Shown here one piece after another: positions 7,267 to 15,399 of a stretch of 17,597 nucleotides of DNA; the stretch's first letter is position 1, and each line of letters starts with the position of its first letter. A program made the position numbers and the translations under genes. Under the pieces are notes generated by a model. The model was not told where the DNA came from. It saw only the letters and a list, made by a program, of their open reading frames with translations, and made no database searches. The stretch is from JBFKOL01 sp041628815 (lineage in GTDB: Bacteria > Bacteroidota > Bacteroidia > Chitinophagales > Saprospiraceae), in contig JBFKOL010000052.1 in the NCBI GenBank assembly GCA_041628815.1, positions 1 to 17,597 of the forward strand, in the 5' to 3' direction.

Positions 7267-8142
7267 TTAGACTATATGTTCTTTCCAGTATCGGTCAATG
7301 GAAGAGGCAAAGCGACCCGGGGCGTTGATATCAAACCTGAGATAGAGAGAAGGCTCTACCAATTCCAATTCCATCAGTGCGAAAGTGTTCCTGGGCGTTC
7401 TTACCAGATCGACCCTCGCATAGAGTGGAGTACGGTTCAGCGTATGTATGACATTATTCCCGGCATTGAGCAAAAGCTTTTCAGGTGACTTGATGGCCTG
7501 TATACCACCTCCGTGTTCCTCTTGAACGCGGTAATCGCCCGGTGCCACGGTCTTCAATACAGCATGTGAATATGCTCCTTCAAGGTAGGTCAGTGCGTAT
7601 TCACCTTCATCCTTAATATGCTGCATAAAAGGCTGGATCATGCATCTGCGCTTCTCGAATAGCGGCACGATTTGTTTGATAAGTGCTGTATCTTTTCTAT
7701 GGATGCTGAACGTATCGTAGGCGTTCGCTCCCAGGATTGGTTTTATGATAATTTCATCTGTTTCAAACTGCTCAAAAGCGCGTTCCAGGTAAGACTTTTG
7801 GACGCCTTGACATTTCATGGTAGGTACCAATTCGACCCCTTTCTTTTCGAGGTCAAAAAGGTAGTCTTTTTGAATATTCCAATTGACGATATCGAAGCAA
7901 TTTACCAGTACGGCACTGGATGCTTCGATGGAATGCAGTACCTGCATAAAGCGATCCAGGTGATCCTGGTAGTCCCAGGTGCTGCGTATTACTACGACGT
8001 CGAAGGCATTCCAGTCTGCTGGTTGGTCCCAAGGCACGTTTTTTACTTCGTATCCGAGTGCTTTCAACGGCCGATGAACCAGGTCATCGTCGATGAACCA
8101 GCCTTTGGTATTCGACATTGTCAGGAAAGCGCAGGAAGGCAA
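7267..8142 (-). CDS. ATP-grasp domain protein (glutathione synthetase/RimK-like ligase)
   Basis: This 291-residue cytoplasmic enzyme is predicted to use ATP to join a carboxylate to an amine or thiol. The pre-ATP-grasp domain starts with CAFLTMSNTKGWFIDDD and includes DVVVIRSTWDYQ (48-59). The ATP-grasp part shows IIIKPILGANAYDT (131-144, K134), MIQPFM (168-173), the glycine-rich EEHGGG (208-213), RVDLVR (243-248) and the metal-ligand segment MELELVEPSLYLR (257-269). The only upstream start is TTG at 8142. The first ATG, at 8118, would remove the CAFLT strand that belongs to the fold, so I prefer TTG. The AraC gene upstream is 367 bases away and separated by a likely terminator. The amino-acid or peptide substrate is unknown. 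Confidence 0.82.
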   Translation of the reverse strand: MPSCAFLTMSNTKGWFIDDDLVHRPLKALGYEVKNVPWDQPADWNAFDVVVIRSTWDYQDHLDRFMQVLHSIEASSAVLVNCFDIVNWNIQKDYLFDLEKKGVELVPTMKCQGVQKSYLERAFEQFETDEIIIKPILGANAYDTFSIHRKDTALIKQIVPLFEKRRCMIQPFMQHIKDEGEYALTYLEGAYSHAVLKTVAPGDYRVQEEHGGGIQAIKSPEKLLLNAGNNVIHTLNRTPLYARVDLVRTPRNTFALMELELVEPSLYLRFDINAPGRFASSIDRYWKEHIV

Positions 8143-8143
8143 A

Positions 8144-8192
8144 ATGATGAATTAAGAATGAAAAGTTAAGAATTAAGAATTAAGAATGAAGA
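8144..8192. repeat. Tandem heptamer repeat, 7 units
   Basis: Seven phased 7-base units are present: atgatga, attaaga, atgaaaa, gttaaga, attaaga, attaaga, atgaaga, with consensus ATTAAGA. The array ends immediately before the proposed TTG start of the ATP-grasp gene (8142), so on the minus strand it would form the last part of the 5' leader. A change in unit number would alter the distance between promoter and start. Confidence 0.75.
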
Positions 8193-8224
8193 TGACCGGA
8201 ACGAAGTGAAGGGAACTGTATGAA

Positions 8225-8247
8225 AAAACACCCATTGGTGGTGTTTT
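8225..8247 (-). terminator. Probable rho-independent terminator of the AraC gene
   Basis: The arms AAAACACC (8225-8232) and GGTGTTTT (8240-8247) pair perfectly around a 7-base loop. On the minus strand the right arm runs into six consecutive T residues, as expected for an intrinsic terminator. It lies 262 bases past the AraC stop and upstream of the ATP-grasp gene, so it would separate their transcripts. The stem is only moderately GC-rich, with four GC pairs. The long distance from the stop lowers confidence. Confidence 0.45.
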
Positions 8248-8340
8248 GGGATGAGCCGGGCAGCAGTAAATTCATGTATACTCATACCTGAACGCGGATA
8301 TGATGTAGTACAGCCTAAGTACCGATGATTAACGGGAAAG

Positions 8341-8368
8341 AATGATGAATTGAGATTGTAAAGTGAGG
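8341..8368. repeat. Diverged direct copy of the 8143-8170 sequence
   Basis: The 28 bases from 8341 match those from 8143 at 22 positions without gaps, including the first 11 (aatgatgaatt). The two copies flank a segment of about 170 bases that carries the hairpin at 8225-8247. This may be a decayed second heptamer array or an old local duplication; similarity in AT-rich sequence can also arise by chance. Confidence 0.4.
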
Positions 8369-8509
8369 TATAATAAGCTCATGCCATTAAATAAAGCAAT
8401 CAGCTCATATCCCGAGTGAAGAAGACCTTTTGACCAGTTCATGGAACAAATCAAACGCGTAGCATTTATCGAAATCATTTTTCTATCAAAACATCCCTTG
8501 TTATGTAGA

Positions 8510-9619
8510 TTAATGGTTGGAAATCCCACTTCTTTTATTCTTAAAATCGCTCGGGTTGATTCCGGTATGTTTCTTAAAAGCACGGTTGAAAGTACTTTTT
8601 GAAGAAAATCCACTAGACAGGCCAATACCGAGTAAAGTCATTTTGTTCACCTTATCGGACGCAATTTGCCTCTTAGCCTCTTCCACCCGGTAACGGTTGA
8701 TAAAGTCGTAAAAATTGGACCCTGAGGTACTGTTGATTATTTGTGAAAGGTGATTGGGTGTCAGGTCGAGTTGGTCAGCCAGGGAGAAAAGAGTAAGGTC
8801 CGGATCGAGGTAGGGTTTGGCATTGATCATGTAATCTTTTACCTTTTGAAAGGACTCATCTTTCTTTTCAGGGTTAAAACCAGATTTTTCATACTTTTCT
8901 TTTACAATGGGAGATTGAGAGGAGGAATGGAAAATAAATTCCTGTTTGAATCCAAAGTACCCGATGACATACACAAAAACACACAGGGCAACATTGGTGA
9001 ATGCACCGCCATATTGAGGAATTGTCAAGCTGGTAAACCTGTCTACTGCCAAGCTGAATACGGCTATACATCCTATGGCCAAAATACTCCAACAAAGTAA
9101 ACTTAGCCAGGTCAGCTTCTTCCTGTCGAGGTTGGAGAAAATGAGCTCAATTTTTATTTGATGTTTCCTTAACAGCGATAAGGTATGGATGGTATATCCC
9201 ATGACACTTGATAATTTGAGTATCAAGATGATATTCCTCAGCCCATCGGTCACTGTGACCCAATGCATGATACCTCCGAAGAAATAGCCCAAAGCAAAAA
9301 GAAAGGGTAAGAAATGGATCATGCTCGCTGTTCTGACAGCAAAATTGGCTTCCGTCAATGAACGTGTATACAGCCACAGCAGCGGACCGTAGAGGAATAT
9401 GGAAGCTTCGCTGAACTCAAAGATTGCTTCTTTCCAGGTGGGGAAAGGATGTACGGTCTGATTCAATAAAAATAGGGACACCAAATTTGTAAATAAGGTA
9501 AGCAGTATGCCACACAGAATGAAATCAGCCACCACTTTGTGGTCTTTTCCGAGAATAAGGCTCAGAATAAAAACAGTGATGGCTGCACTTGCCACAAAAA
9601 GGTATTCCATAAGTATCAT
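8510..9619 (-). CDS. AraC family regulator with N-terminal transmembrane domain
   Basis: This 369-residue transcription factor is predicted to be anchored in the cytoplasmic membrane. The N-terminal 225 residues contain about seven hydrophobic segments (roughly 5-24, 31-54, 72-85, 100-116, 129-145, 172-193 and 206-226). They are followed by a charged linker and a C-terminal AraC double helix-turn-helix (about 260-363) with LFSLADQLDLTPNHLSQIIN and the second-helix signature GIGLSSGFSSKSTFNRAFKKHTGINPSDFK. The frame can be extended to a TTG at 9631, but ATG at 9619 (MILMEYLFVAS) or 9610 is likelier. The gene is transcribed away from the ABC transporter operon across a 126-base gap, so it is the natural candidate regulator. 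The signal sensed by the membrane part is unknown. Confidence 0.92.
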   Translation of the reverse strand: MILMEYLFVASAAITVFILSLILGKDHKVVADFILCGILLTLFTNLVSLFLLNQTVHPFPTWKEAIFEFSEASIFLYGPLLWLYTRSLTEANFAVRTASMIHFLPFLFALGYFFGGIMHWVTVTDGLRNIILILKLSSVMGYTIHTLSLLRKHQIKIELIFSNLDRKKLTWLSLLCWSILAIGCIAVFSLAVDRFTSLTIPQYGGAFTNVALCVFVYVIGYFGFKQEFIFHSSSQSPIVKEKYEKSGFNPEKKDESFQKVKDYMINAKPYLDPDLTLFSLADQLDLTPNHLSQIINSTSGSNFYDFINRYRVEEAKRQIASDKVNKMTLLGIGLSSGFSSKSTFNRAFKKHTGINPSDFKNKRSGISNH

Positions 9620-9745
9620 TCCTTGATTCAAAATAAGGAGATAGCCTCAAAAATTTGGGGTCAATAGCCACGCGAAGGCCTCATCCTACCCGATGAAGCG
9701 CATCAATGCATGTTTTTGGCAAATATTGTGGCAAAAATACTGTTC
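9620..9745. promoter_or_regulatory. Divergent promoter region with paired TGGCAAA
   Basis: These 126 bases separate the starts of the AraC gene and the ABC operon and must hold promoters for both. Near the operon start, TGGCAAA occurs twice (9717-9723 and 9729-9735), 12 bases apart in the same orientation, about one helical turn. AraC-type proteins often bind direct half-sites, but those spacings are usually nearer two turns, and the pair lies so close to the ATG that binding would block rather than activate. I could not place a Bacteroidota-type promoter with confidence. The assignment rests on gene arrangement. Confidence 0.4.
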
Positions 9746-10495
9746 ATGGAGATCGTTGTTCAAACTCAAAAGCTCACCAAGTACTACCACCCTTCAACAA
9801 TGAACGAACCCGTATTGAAGGATCTTGATTTTCGTATGAACGCTGGAAAATTTACCGTCTTCATGGGCGCATCGGGTTCTGGCAAATCAACATTGCTACA
9901 CTTGTTAAGTGGCCTTGATCATCCATCTTCGGGGCATATCAAGCTATCGGGTGAAGCCATCAGCCGATATTCTGAAACCCAACTGGCCAGATTCAGAAGA
10001 AAATACATTGGGTTTGTTTTTCAAAATCACCATTTGATCGAGGAGTTGACCCTCGAACAAAATATTCTTCTTTCAGGGTTTCTTGTAAACAAGAATAAAA
10101 AGAAGGTAAGACAGCGGGCTTATCAACTGATGTCTCAACTTGAAATCGGACATCTGGCGCAAAGATTACCCGGTGAAATCTCGGGGGGAGAAAGCCAACG
10201 GGCGGCCATCGCCAGGGCTTTGATCAACGACCCCAAATTAGTTCTTGCAGATGAGCCTACCGGCAACCTGAACAGTGCTGCATCATTGAGTGTAATGTAT
10301 TGTTTTCAAGCACTTCACCGGCAAGGCGCATCGATTTTGATGGCTACACATGATGTGTCTTCCGCATCGTTTGGAGATGAGATCTATTACCTGAAGGATG
10401 GGATCTTGCTGGATTATCTGAACCTGGATGACATTGCAACAGGCGAGCTAAAGAAAAAATTGATTTTGGAATGGCTTCAAAATAACGGCTGGTAA
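9746..10495 (+). CDS. ABC transporter ATP-binding protein (LolD/MacB type)
   Basis: This 249-residue ATPase has every required motif: Walker A GASGSGKST (41-49), Q-loop glutamine Q93 in VFQNHH, signature SGGES (146-150), Walker B LVLADEPTG (165-173) and switch histidine H202 in MATHD. The sequence LSGGES-type signature followed by QRAAIARAL and the short length match ATPases that power MacB, LolCDE and BceAB-type FtsX permeases. I chose the ATG at 9746 (MEIVVQTQKLTKYY) because this is where the family begins; an in-frame ATG at 9710 adds 12 residues of poor fit. The permease gene follows 13 bases after the stop, so the two proteins very probably form one transporter. Confidence 0.93.
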   Translation: MEIVVQTQKLTKYYHPSTMNEPVLKDLDFRMNAGKFTVFMGASGSGKSTLLHLLSGLDHPSSGHIKLSGEAISRYSETQLARFRRKYIGFVFQNHHLIEELTLEQNILLSGFLVNKNKKKVRQRAYQLMSQLEIGHLAQRLPGEISGGESQRAAIARALINDPKLVLADEPTGNLNSAASLSVMYCFQALHRQGASILMATHDVSSASFGDEIYYLKDGILLDYLNLDDIATGELKKKLILEWLQNNGW

Positions 10496-10508
10496 ACCGG
10501 GTAAAGCG

Positions 10509-12851
10509 ATGAACAGTATCTTTTTAATGATCGGCCAGAGTTTAAAGAAAAGAAAGAAACAGTACTTCTTTCTTTCACTTACCCTTTTCCTGAGCACACT
10601 TTTGTTTGTAGCAGCCCTTCATTTACGGCGGGTGACCGAAGATCCTTTTGACGACAATTTTCAAAAGTTGAAAGCTTCGCATCTGCTGCTTTTTTTCGAT
10701 GCCGGGACTGATGACTACGATCAAATAAAGTATTGGTACGAAAATCAGCCAGAAGTGATGAGTGTTTCCAAGCCTGTACCCTATACCATTTTTGATAGAG
10801 GGTTCGCCAGTGGTGGGCGGCAAATCGATGTGGTGGCTCATTTGACGGAATACATCCAGCAATCGTCCCAGGACAGCCTGGTCGTACTAAATCCTGAAGC
10901 TACCAAAGTCCCTCGTTATGAAGAAGTATGGCTTCCATATCACTTTTCGAAAAACTATGGTTTACAGCTCGGAGACACTCTCCAATTTCAGTTTGCAACG
11001 GGCAGTCATGATTTGGTGATTTCTTCATTTGTGATCGATCCCCATTTTTTGAGTGGTTTATTCAACCCAACGCGCATTTTTATGGCACCGGGTGCTATGG
11101 CCATTTATCAACCCTTGGACAAATTGGGCGACTTCATGGTGGGTGTTAGGCAGAAACAACCCTTGGAAACATCAGGCTTGTACAGCAGGTTTCTGTCAGA
11201 AATTCCTTATTCAGGCACAAAGCTGGAATACAGGTTGTTCAAATCGGCCTTCACCGGGGTTTATTCCATCTTCAGTATGGTGTTGCTGATATTGTCGGTG
11301 ATGGTATTTGCGATTGCATTCCTTCTCCTTCATGGCACGCTGACAGGTCAGGTATATGAGGACCAAAGAACGATTGGTATTTGTAAGGCCTTGGGATTTA
11401 CTCCTGCCGAAATACGTACCATCTATCTGCTAAAACTTTTCTTGATTTGTGTCGTAGTAATACCTCTGGCCTTATTGGCGGCACACCTTACGCTCAACTT
11501 GTTATTTCACTATATCAATGGTTCAACCGGATTGAACTATGAGGTAGATTTTGCACTCAACCCATATTTGTTGCCTGGCCTTTTCATTTTTCTATTGGTT
11601 GTGATCATTACTTTCTACAGCTCATACCTGGCCGGCCGGGTCAGCGTTGTTCAGGCTTTTCAAAAAAAACCGGTGTATGGACAAAGCAGGATCCGTCGTT
11701 TGCCTCTTCACAATTTGCCACCTGCAATCATGATGGGATTCCGATTTTTAGTGAACAGGCCCTTATCTGGCCTGGTCCTTTTTTTTGGGTTTTCGATGCT
11801 TTCTTTTCTACTGTATTTCACTTCCGGGGTCAGTTCTTCACTGCAAGAGATAAAAAATCATAAAGCTGAGTGGGGCTTTTTAAATGGAGATTTGCAGGTC
11901 AGCCTTGAAAAAGGGGTTTTTATGCCACTTGACCATCTGACTTTTCTAGGCTTATTCTCACAGTTTGAGCCTGCTGTTGAAAAGGTATACCCGTTCAGTT
12001 ATTCTAATCTAAAAATCGTTACGGATTCTTTCTTGATCGAAGCTCAGGGTATCATTTATGATCTCGATATCGATGAAACGGGGTTTGATAATTTGTATGG
12101 ACGGCACCCTGAATATCCTGGGGAAGTTGCCCTGGGGATAGCCACTGCATCTGACGCCAATGCCCGGGTTGACGACTCCATTACCGTCCTGATCGAAGGA
12201 TTGCAGGTCAACATGGTTGTATGTGGAGTCTATCAGGATGTCGGAACTTTCGGACAAGGATACCGCCTTCATTCATCCACTATGGAGACCATCAATCCAC
12301 TGTTCGAACCTGACCAGTTTGGCATTGCTTTGAAGGATCCACTACATACCGGCCATTTCAAAGATGAGCTCAAAAGGTTCTATGGGGACAAGATCAAAAT
12401 CCAGGAAAGCATCGAGCAGAGAGGAGCATTTTTATCCTTGATAGACAACGTGCGGTTAGGCGTAATTCTGGTATCCACATTCTTTATCGGGATCATTTCG
12501 ATTCTGATAGCCAATGATATCAATATAAGCATACACAGAGACAGATTTACCCTTTCAAAATTGAAAGCCATCGGATTTACGAACCTTCAGATCAGGTATT
12601 CACTGTTATTCAAATACGCTTGCATGGTATTATTGGGCTTATGCACTGGGATGCTCATCACGTATTCCAGTGGTAAGACTTTGATGAGTGGTTTATCTCA
12701 TAATATAGGGTTACCCGAGTTCCCTTTTTCGATTCACTTGGCGCAACTTTTTTTAATTGCCTTCGCCGTTTTGCTATTCGGGGGATTTAGCTCCTGGACA
12801 GGGATGCGCATTATTACCCGGATCCGGCCAACCACATTAAAACTCGATTGA
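10509..12851 (+). CDS. FtsX-like / MacB-type ABC transporter permease
   Basis: This 780-residue inner-membrane protein is the partner of the preceding ATPase. It has eight likely helices at about 18-37, 250-276, 306-334, 352-376, 418-440, 648-670, 700-722 and 743-765. This is two FtsX units, each with one helix, a large extracytoplasmic domain of about 210 residues and three helices. The coupling regions carry the FtsX pattern: QRTIGICKALGFTPAEIRTIYLLK (286-309) and RDRFTLSKLKAIGFTNLQIRYSLL (677-700). Members of this class move lipoproteins, antimicrobial peptides or drugs by mechanotransmission. No MacA-like adaptor or TolC gene is next to it. The secreted hydrolase gene begins two bases after its stop. 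Confidence 0.9.
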   Translation: MNSIFLMIGQSLKKRKKQYFFLSLTLFLSTLLFVAALHLRRVTEDPFDDNFQKLKASHLLLFFDAGTDDYDQIKYWYENQPEVMSVSKPVPYTIFDRGFASGGRQIDVVAHLTEYIQQSSQDSLVVLNPEATKVPRYEEVWLPYHFSKNYGLQLGDTLQFQFATGSHDLVISSFVIDPHFLSGLFNPTRIFMAPGAMAIYQPLDKLGDFMVGVRQKQPLETSGLYSRFLSEIPYSGTKLEYRLFKSAFTGVYSIFSMVLLILSVMVFAIAFLLLHGTLTGQVYEDQRTIGICKALGFTPAEIRTIYLLKLFLICVVVIPLALLAAHLTLNLLFHYINGSTGLNYEVDFALNPYLLPGLFIFLLVVIITFYSSYLAGRVSVVQAFQKKPVYGQSRIRRLPLHNLPPAIMMGFRFLVNRPLSGLVLFFGFSMLSFLLYFTSGVSSSLQEIKNHKAEWGFLNGDLQVSLEKGVFMPLDHLTFLGLFSQFEPAVEKVYPFSYSNLKIVTDSFLIEAQGIIYDLDIDETGFDNLYGRHPEYPGEVALGIATASDANARVDDSITVLIEGLQVNMVVCGVYQDVGTFGQGYRLHSSTMETINPLFEPDQFGIALKDPLHTGHFKDELKRFYGDKIKIQESIEQRGAFLSLIDNVRLGVILVSTFFIGIISILIANDINISIHRDRFTLSKLKAIGFTNLQIRYSLLFKYACMVLLGLCTGMLITYSSGKTLMSGLSHNIGLPEFPFSIHLAQLFLIAFAVLLFGGFSSWTGMRIITRIRPTTLKLD

Positions 12852-12853
12852 AT

Positions 12854-14758
12854 ATGATCAGATGTATCCTTTTTCTATTGCTTTTTAACGGCCACGCCCA
12901 ATACTTCCTGGCACAGAATCAATCCAAGATAGATCAATACTTATCCCATGTGTATGCAAATCATGTCATGCCTGGGTTTTCCGTGATAGTAGTGAATGAG
13001 TTGGAAGTGGTGTTCGCGTCTTCGTACGGTTTTGCCAACAGGGAAGGTGGAATACCCTTTACCATCCAAACGGTAAATCCAATAGGTTCATTAACAAAAT
13101 CTATTACTGCACTTGCCATTTTACAACTTGCTGAAAAAGGAAAATTATCCCTGGATGCACCCGTGATCGAATACCTGCCGGATTTTACCACCGCCAACCC
13201 TGAGAAAAGTAAAAAGATCACTGTTCGCATGTTGTTGAACAACACATCCGGACTGACCGGACAAACCAGGAACTCTTATGACATGTCAGATGGATCCATA
13301 GAAAAAATGTTGGAGGATCTGTCTAATGCCTATGTCCTGACAGAACCAGGATCCGTGTATGCATATTCCAATATCGGTTTTAGTATTGCGGGTTTGTTGA
13401 TCAGTAAAGTCAGCAGGCAATCCTATGATGCATATGTCAGGGAGAATATTTTTGAACCACTGAAGATGTTCGATTCTTCGGTTTTGCCGATAAATTCAGA
13501 AAATAAGGCAACGGGTCATTTTAGCGGCATCCACCAGGCCATTCCTTCCAGAGATAATGAAATGATGGGTGGAGAATTTATTCCAGCAGGAAGATTTGCG
13601 CAGAGTACTGTTTCTAACCTCTCACATTATCTTAGAATGTACCTGAATGATGGGGCTTATGCCGGTAGGAAAGTGATTTCTTCAGGTTCCCTAAAGAAAA
13701 TGTGGTATCCGCAAATTGACTTCATCGGTCTTTCAGAAGAGGAAGGTGGAGATGGAAACAAATTTCAATATGGTCTTGGGTGGATGATTTCTGAAATTGA
13801 CGGAAGAAAAGTTGTTCATCACGGAGGCAGCACCGGGACGGCTTCTTCTTTTACGATGATAGATCCAGCGAATGGATGGGCCGTATCCCTGCTGAGTAAC
13901 ATCGATCTGACATTGATTAACCGGCGGGATTACGCTTTTGGATTGCACATTGTGAACAACGTGCTGCACCTGGCCGCAGGCAATGCCATTTCAGACTATG
14001 GGATTCCTGTGGCAAAGGACCCGACTGAAAACCCCTATCAACTGCCTTTAGAGTTGATGGATAATTATACGGGACATTATAAATTCAAACAAGGTGGTGA
14101 CCAATTCGTCTACTATGATGATCCGGATGTAATCATCAGTCAAGAAGGCCCTGAGTTAAAAGGAACGGTCATTAGGCAGGGACAGGTGATCAATGAGTTC
14201 GTGCTCGACTTTGTTAATCCTTCGTTGGCCGTAAGCAGGAATATGGGCTCACCTTCTTTTCTGCGAATTCAGTTTGACAGAAAGGGTGAAGCGGTGAGGT
14301 TGTTTTGTTTTGGCATGGAATTGAGAAAAGAACGAAGCGATGATTTCAATACATTAATTGGAATTGATATTGGGAGACTTGCTTTAAAGATCCCACAAAA
14401 TTGGTCGTACCTCATTTATGATGAGGTAATCCAATTAACTCATCCAGATTACCATAACGCACAGGTTAAAGTTTATCGAAATGGGGATGGTCCGTATTAT
14501 GATAGTATAGGAGGTGAGTACATGACAAGATACAACCGTATTTTATGGCATAAGCGCTCGCAAGTTCTGAATGACGGGGGAAAGCATTTGCTGGCCACCT
14601 CATTTGATACATCTGTTGATGGCATCAACTATCGTGTGCAATTGATATCGAGACCAACAGATCATTCCTTTCTCATGACCAATGCTATGATTCCATTATT
14701 ACAAACTGTAAGAACAATTAAAAAAGACGAAAGAACTTTCCTCTCAAACAGCAAATGA
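12854..14758 (+). CDS. Secreted serine hydrolase, class C beta-lactamase/PBP-like fold
   Basis: This 634-residue protein has a signal peptide (MIRCILFLLLFNGHAQYFLAQ). Numbering here counts two residues from an in-frame TTG at 12848. The catalytic S81-L-T-K84 lies in PIGSLTKSITAL, Y173-S-N175 in YAYSNIGFSIAG, and H325-G-G327 in VVHHGGSTGTASS. This is the complete SxxK / YxN / HxG set of class C-type esterases and peptidases. Substrates of the family include D-amino-acid peptides, beta-lactams and esters. The core ends near 380; about 250 further residues follow, beginning with a DUF3471-like stretch (LELMDNYTGHYKF). I prefer the ATG at 12854 because TTG would only add two residues, although TTG would overlap the permease stop by four bases. 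It is the last gene of the ABC operon. Confidence 0.88.
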   Translation: MIRCILFLLLFNGHAQYFLAQNQSKIDQYLSHVYANHVMPGFSVIVVNELEVVFASSYGFANREGGIPFTIQTVNPIGSLTKSITALAILQLAEKGKLSLDAPVIEYLPDFTTANPEKSKKITVRMLLNNTSGLTGQTRNSYDMSDGSIEKMLEDLSNAYVLTEPGSVYAYSNIGFSIAGLLISKVSRQSYDAYVRENIFEPLKMFDSSVLPINSENKATGHFSGIHQAIPSRDNEMMGGEFIPAGRFAQSTVSNLSHYLRMYLNDGAYAGRKVISSGSLKKMWYPQIDFIGLSEEEGGDGNKFQYGLGWMISEIDGRKVVHHGGSTGTASSFTMIDPANGWAVSLLSNIDLTLINRRDYAFGLHIVNNVLHLAAGNAISDYGIPVAKDPTENPYQLPLELMDNYTGHYKFKQGGDQFVYYDDPDVIISQEGPELKGTVIRQGQVINEFVLDFVNPSLAVSRNMGSPSFLRIQFDRKGEAVRLFCFGMELRKERSDDFNTLIGIDIGRLALKIPQNWSYLIYDEVIQLTHPDYHNAQVKVYRNGDGPYYDSIGGEYMTRYNRILWHKRSQVLNDGGKHLLATSFDTSVDGINYRVQLISRPTDHSFLMTNAMIPLLQTVRTIKKDERTFLSNSK

Positions 14759-14789
14759 TCTTTGGTATCGAGAAGTGATAACTGTCTTT

Positions 14790-15323
14790 TCAGCGCAAAT
14801 TGGTTCTACTTTTCAATCCGAAAAGGCACATATAAATGATCGTGGCGGCAAGGGCAATGTTGGCAATATTTATTAAAAGCTGCAACTGCCACGACATAGA
14901 AACCGCGTATATGGTCGTACATATAATGATCAGCCATCCTGTCCAGGGTGGAAAGAACTTTGTTCGAATATTGGCAATGCCCAGCAAAACAAATCCTATC
15001 AAACTAAGGAAACCAGGGATGGCGTAATATGGATTTACCGTCAGGAACTCTGACACTGATGAACCCGAATGCAGTACCTGAATGGGAAAATAAGCCAGCA
15101 TGAAAAATGATATGGAAATCAAGATCGTACTGAGAAAACTAAGTAGGTTGCCGTCTTGGACCCGGAGACGGTGTATCCCCCATATGCCAAAACCTGCCAA
15201 CACGTGATAGACTGATGTCAGGTAGTAAACTGTCGCATTGTACCCTCCGATAACAATTTCAATAAGTTCGGAGGTTATCCAGATGGAAAATGCCAGTATT
15301 GTCAGAAGCAGCAATTTTTTCAC
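14790..15323 (-). CDS. Polytopic membrane protein of unknown function
   Basis: This 177-residue very hydrophobic protein has about six membrane helices (3-25, 32-52, 60-83, 99-118, 126-145, 148-168). The segment IRTKFFPPWTGWLIIICT resembles a loop-helix seen in DUF4386-like membrane proteins, but I cannot assign the family firmly. It begins with GTG at 15323 (GTG AAA AAA TTG), since no ATG is available near the first helix. It ends 31 bases from the converging hydrolase gene with no evident terminator between them. The SRPBCC gene lies 76 bases upstream on the same strand. Its role is unknown. Confidence 0.7.
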   Translation of the reverse strand: MKKLLLLTILAFSIWITSELIEIVIGGYNATVYYLTSVYHVLAGFGIWGIHRLRVQDGNLLSFLSTILISISFFMLAYFPIQVLHSGSSVSEFLTVNPYYAIPGFLSLIGFVLLGIANIRTKFFPPWTGWLIIICTTIYAVSMSWQLQLLINIANIALAATIIYMCLFGLKSRTNLR

Positions 15324-15399
15324 TTAGATTATCATCATTGGGTCAAGAATATTTTTCCATAGGTGTCCGTGTCCTTTTCAAGATCCTGGTGTGCGTTCG

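Larger units (their letters stand above)
8143..8509. other. Intergenic region with repeats and a hairpin, no credible gene
   Basis: This gap of 367 bases lies between the ATP-grasp start and the AraC stop. It holds a heptamer array at its left end, a terminator-like hairpin at 8225-8247 and a diverged second copy of the array's first 28 bases at 8341-8368. The remaining sequence is AT-rich. A minus-strand frame (8329-8625) overlaps the AraC 3' end but looks like an out-of-frame shadow. The promoter for the ATP-grasp gene should lie between the hairpin and 8143; I could not identify it with confidence. Confidence 0.6.

Noticed and set aside
8329..8625. 98-codon minus-strand frame overlapping the AraC 3' end
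   Set aside because: The first third is an out-of-frame reading of the conserved AraC helix-turn-helix and the rest falls in repeat-bearing intergenic DNA; no domain or plausible start context.
12848..12853. TTG start for the serine hydrolase overlapping the permease stop
   Set aside because: An ATG two codons later serves equally well for the signal peptide; the overlap remains possible but is not needed.
14759..14789. Bidirectional terminator between the converging hydrolase and membrane protein genes
   Set aside because: I looked for a stem with flanking T/A runs in these 31 bases and found none.
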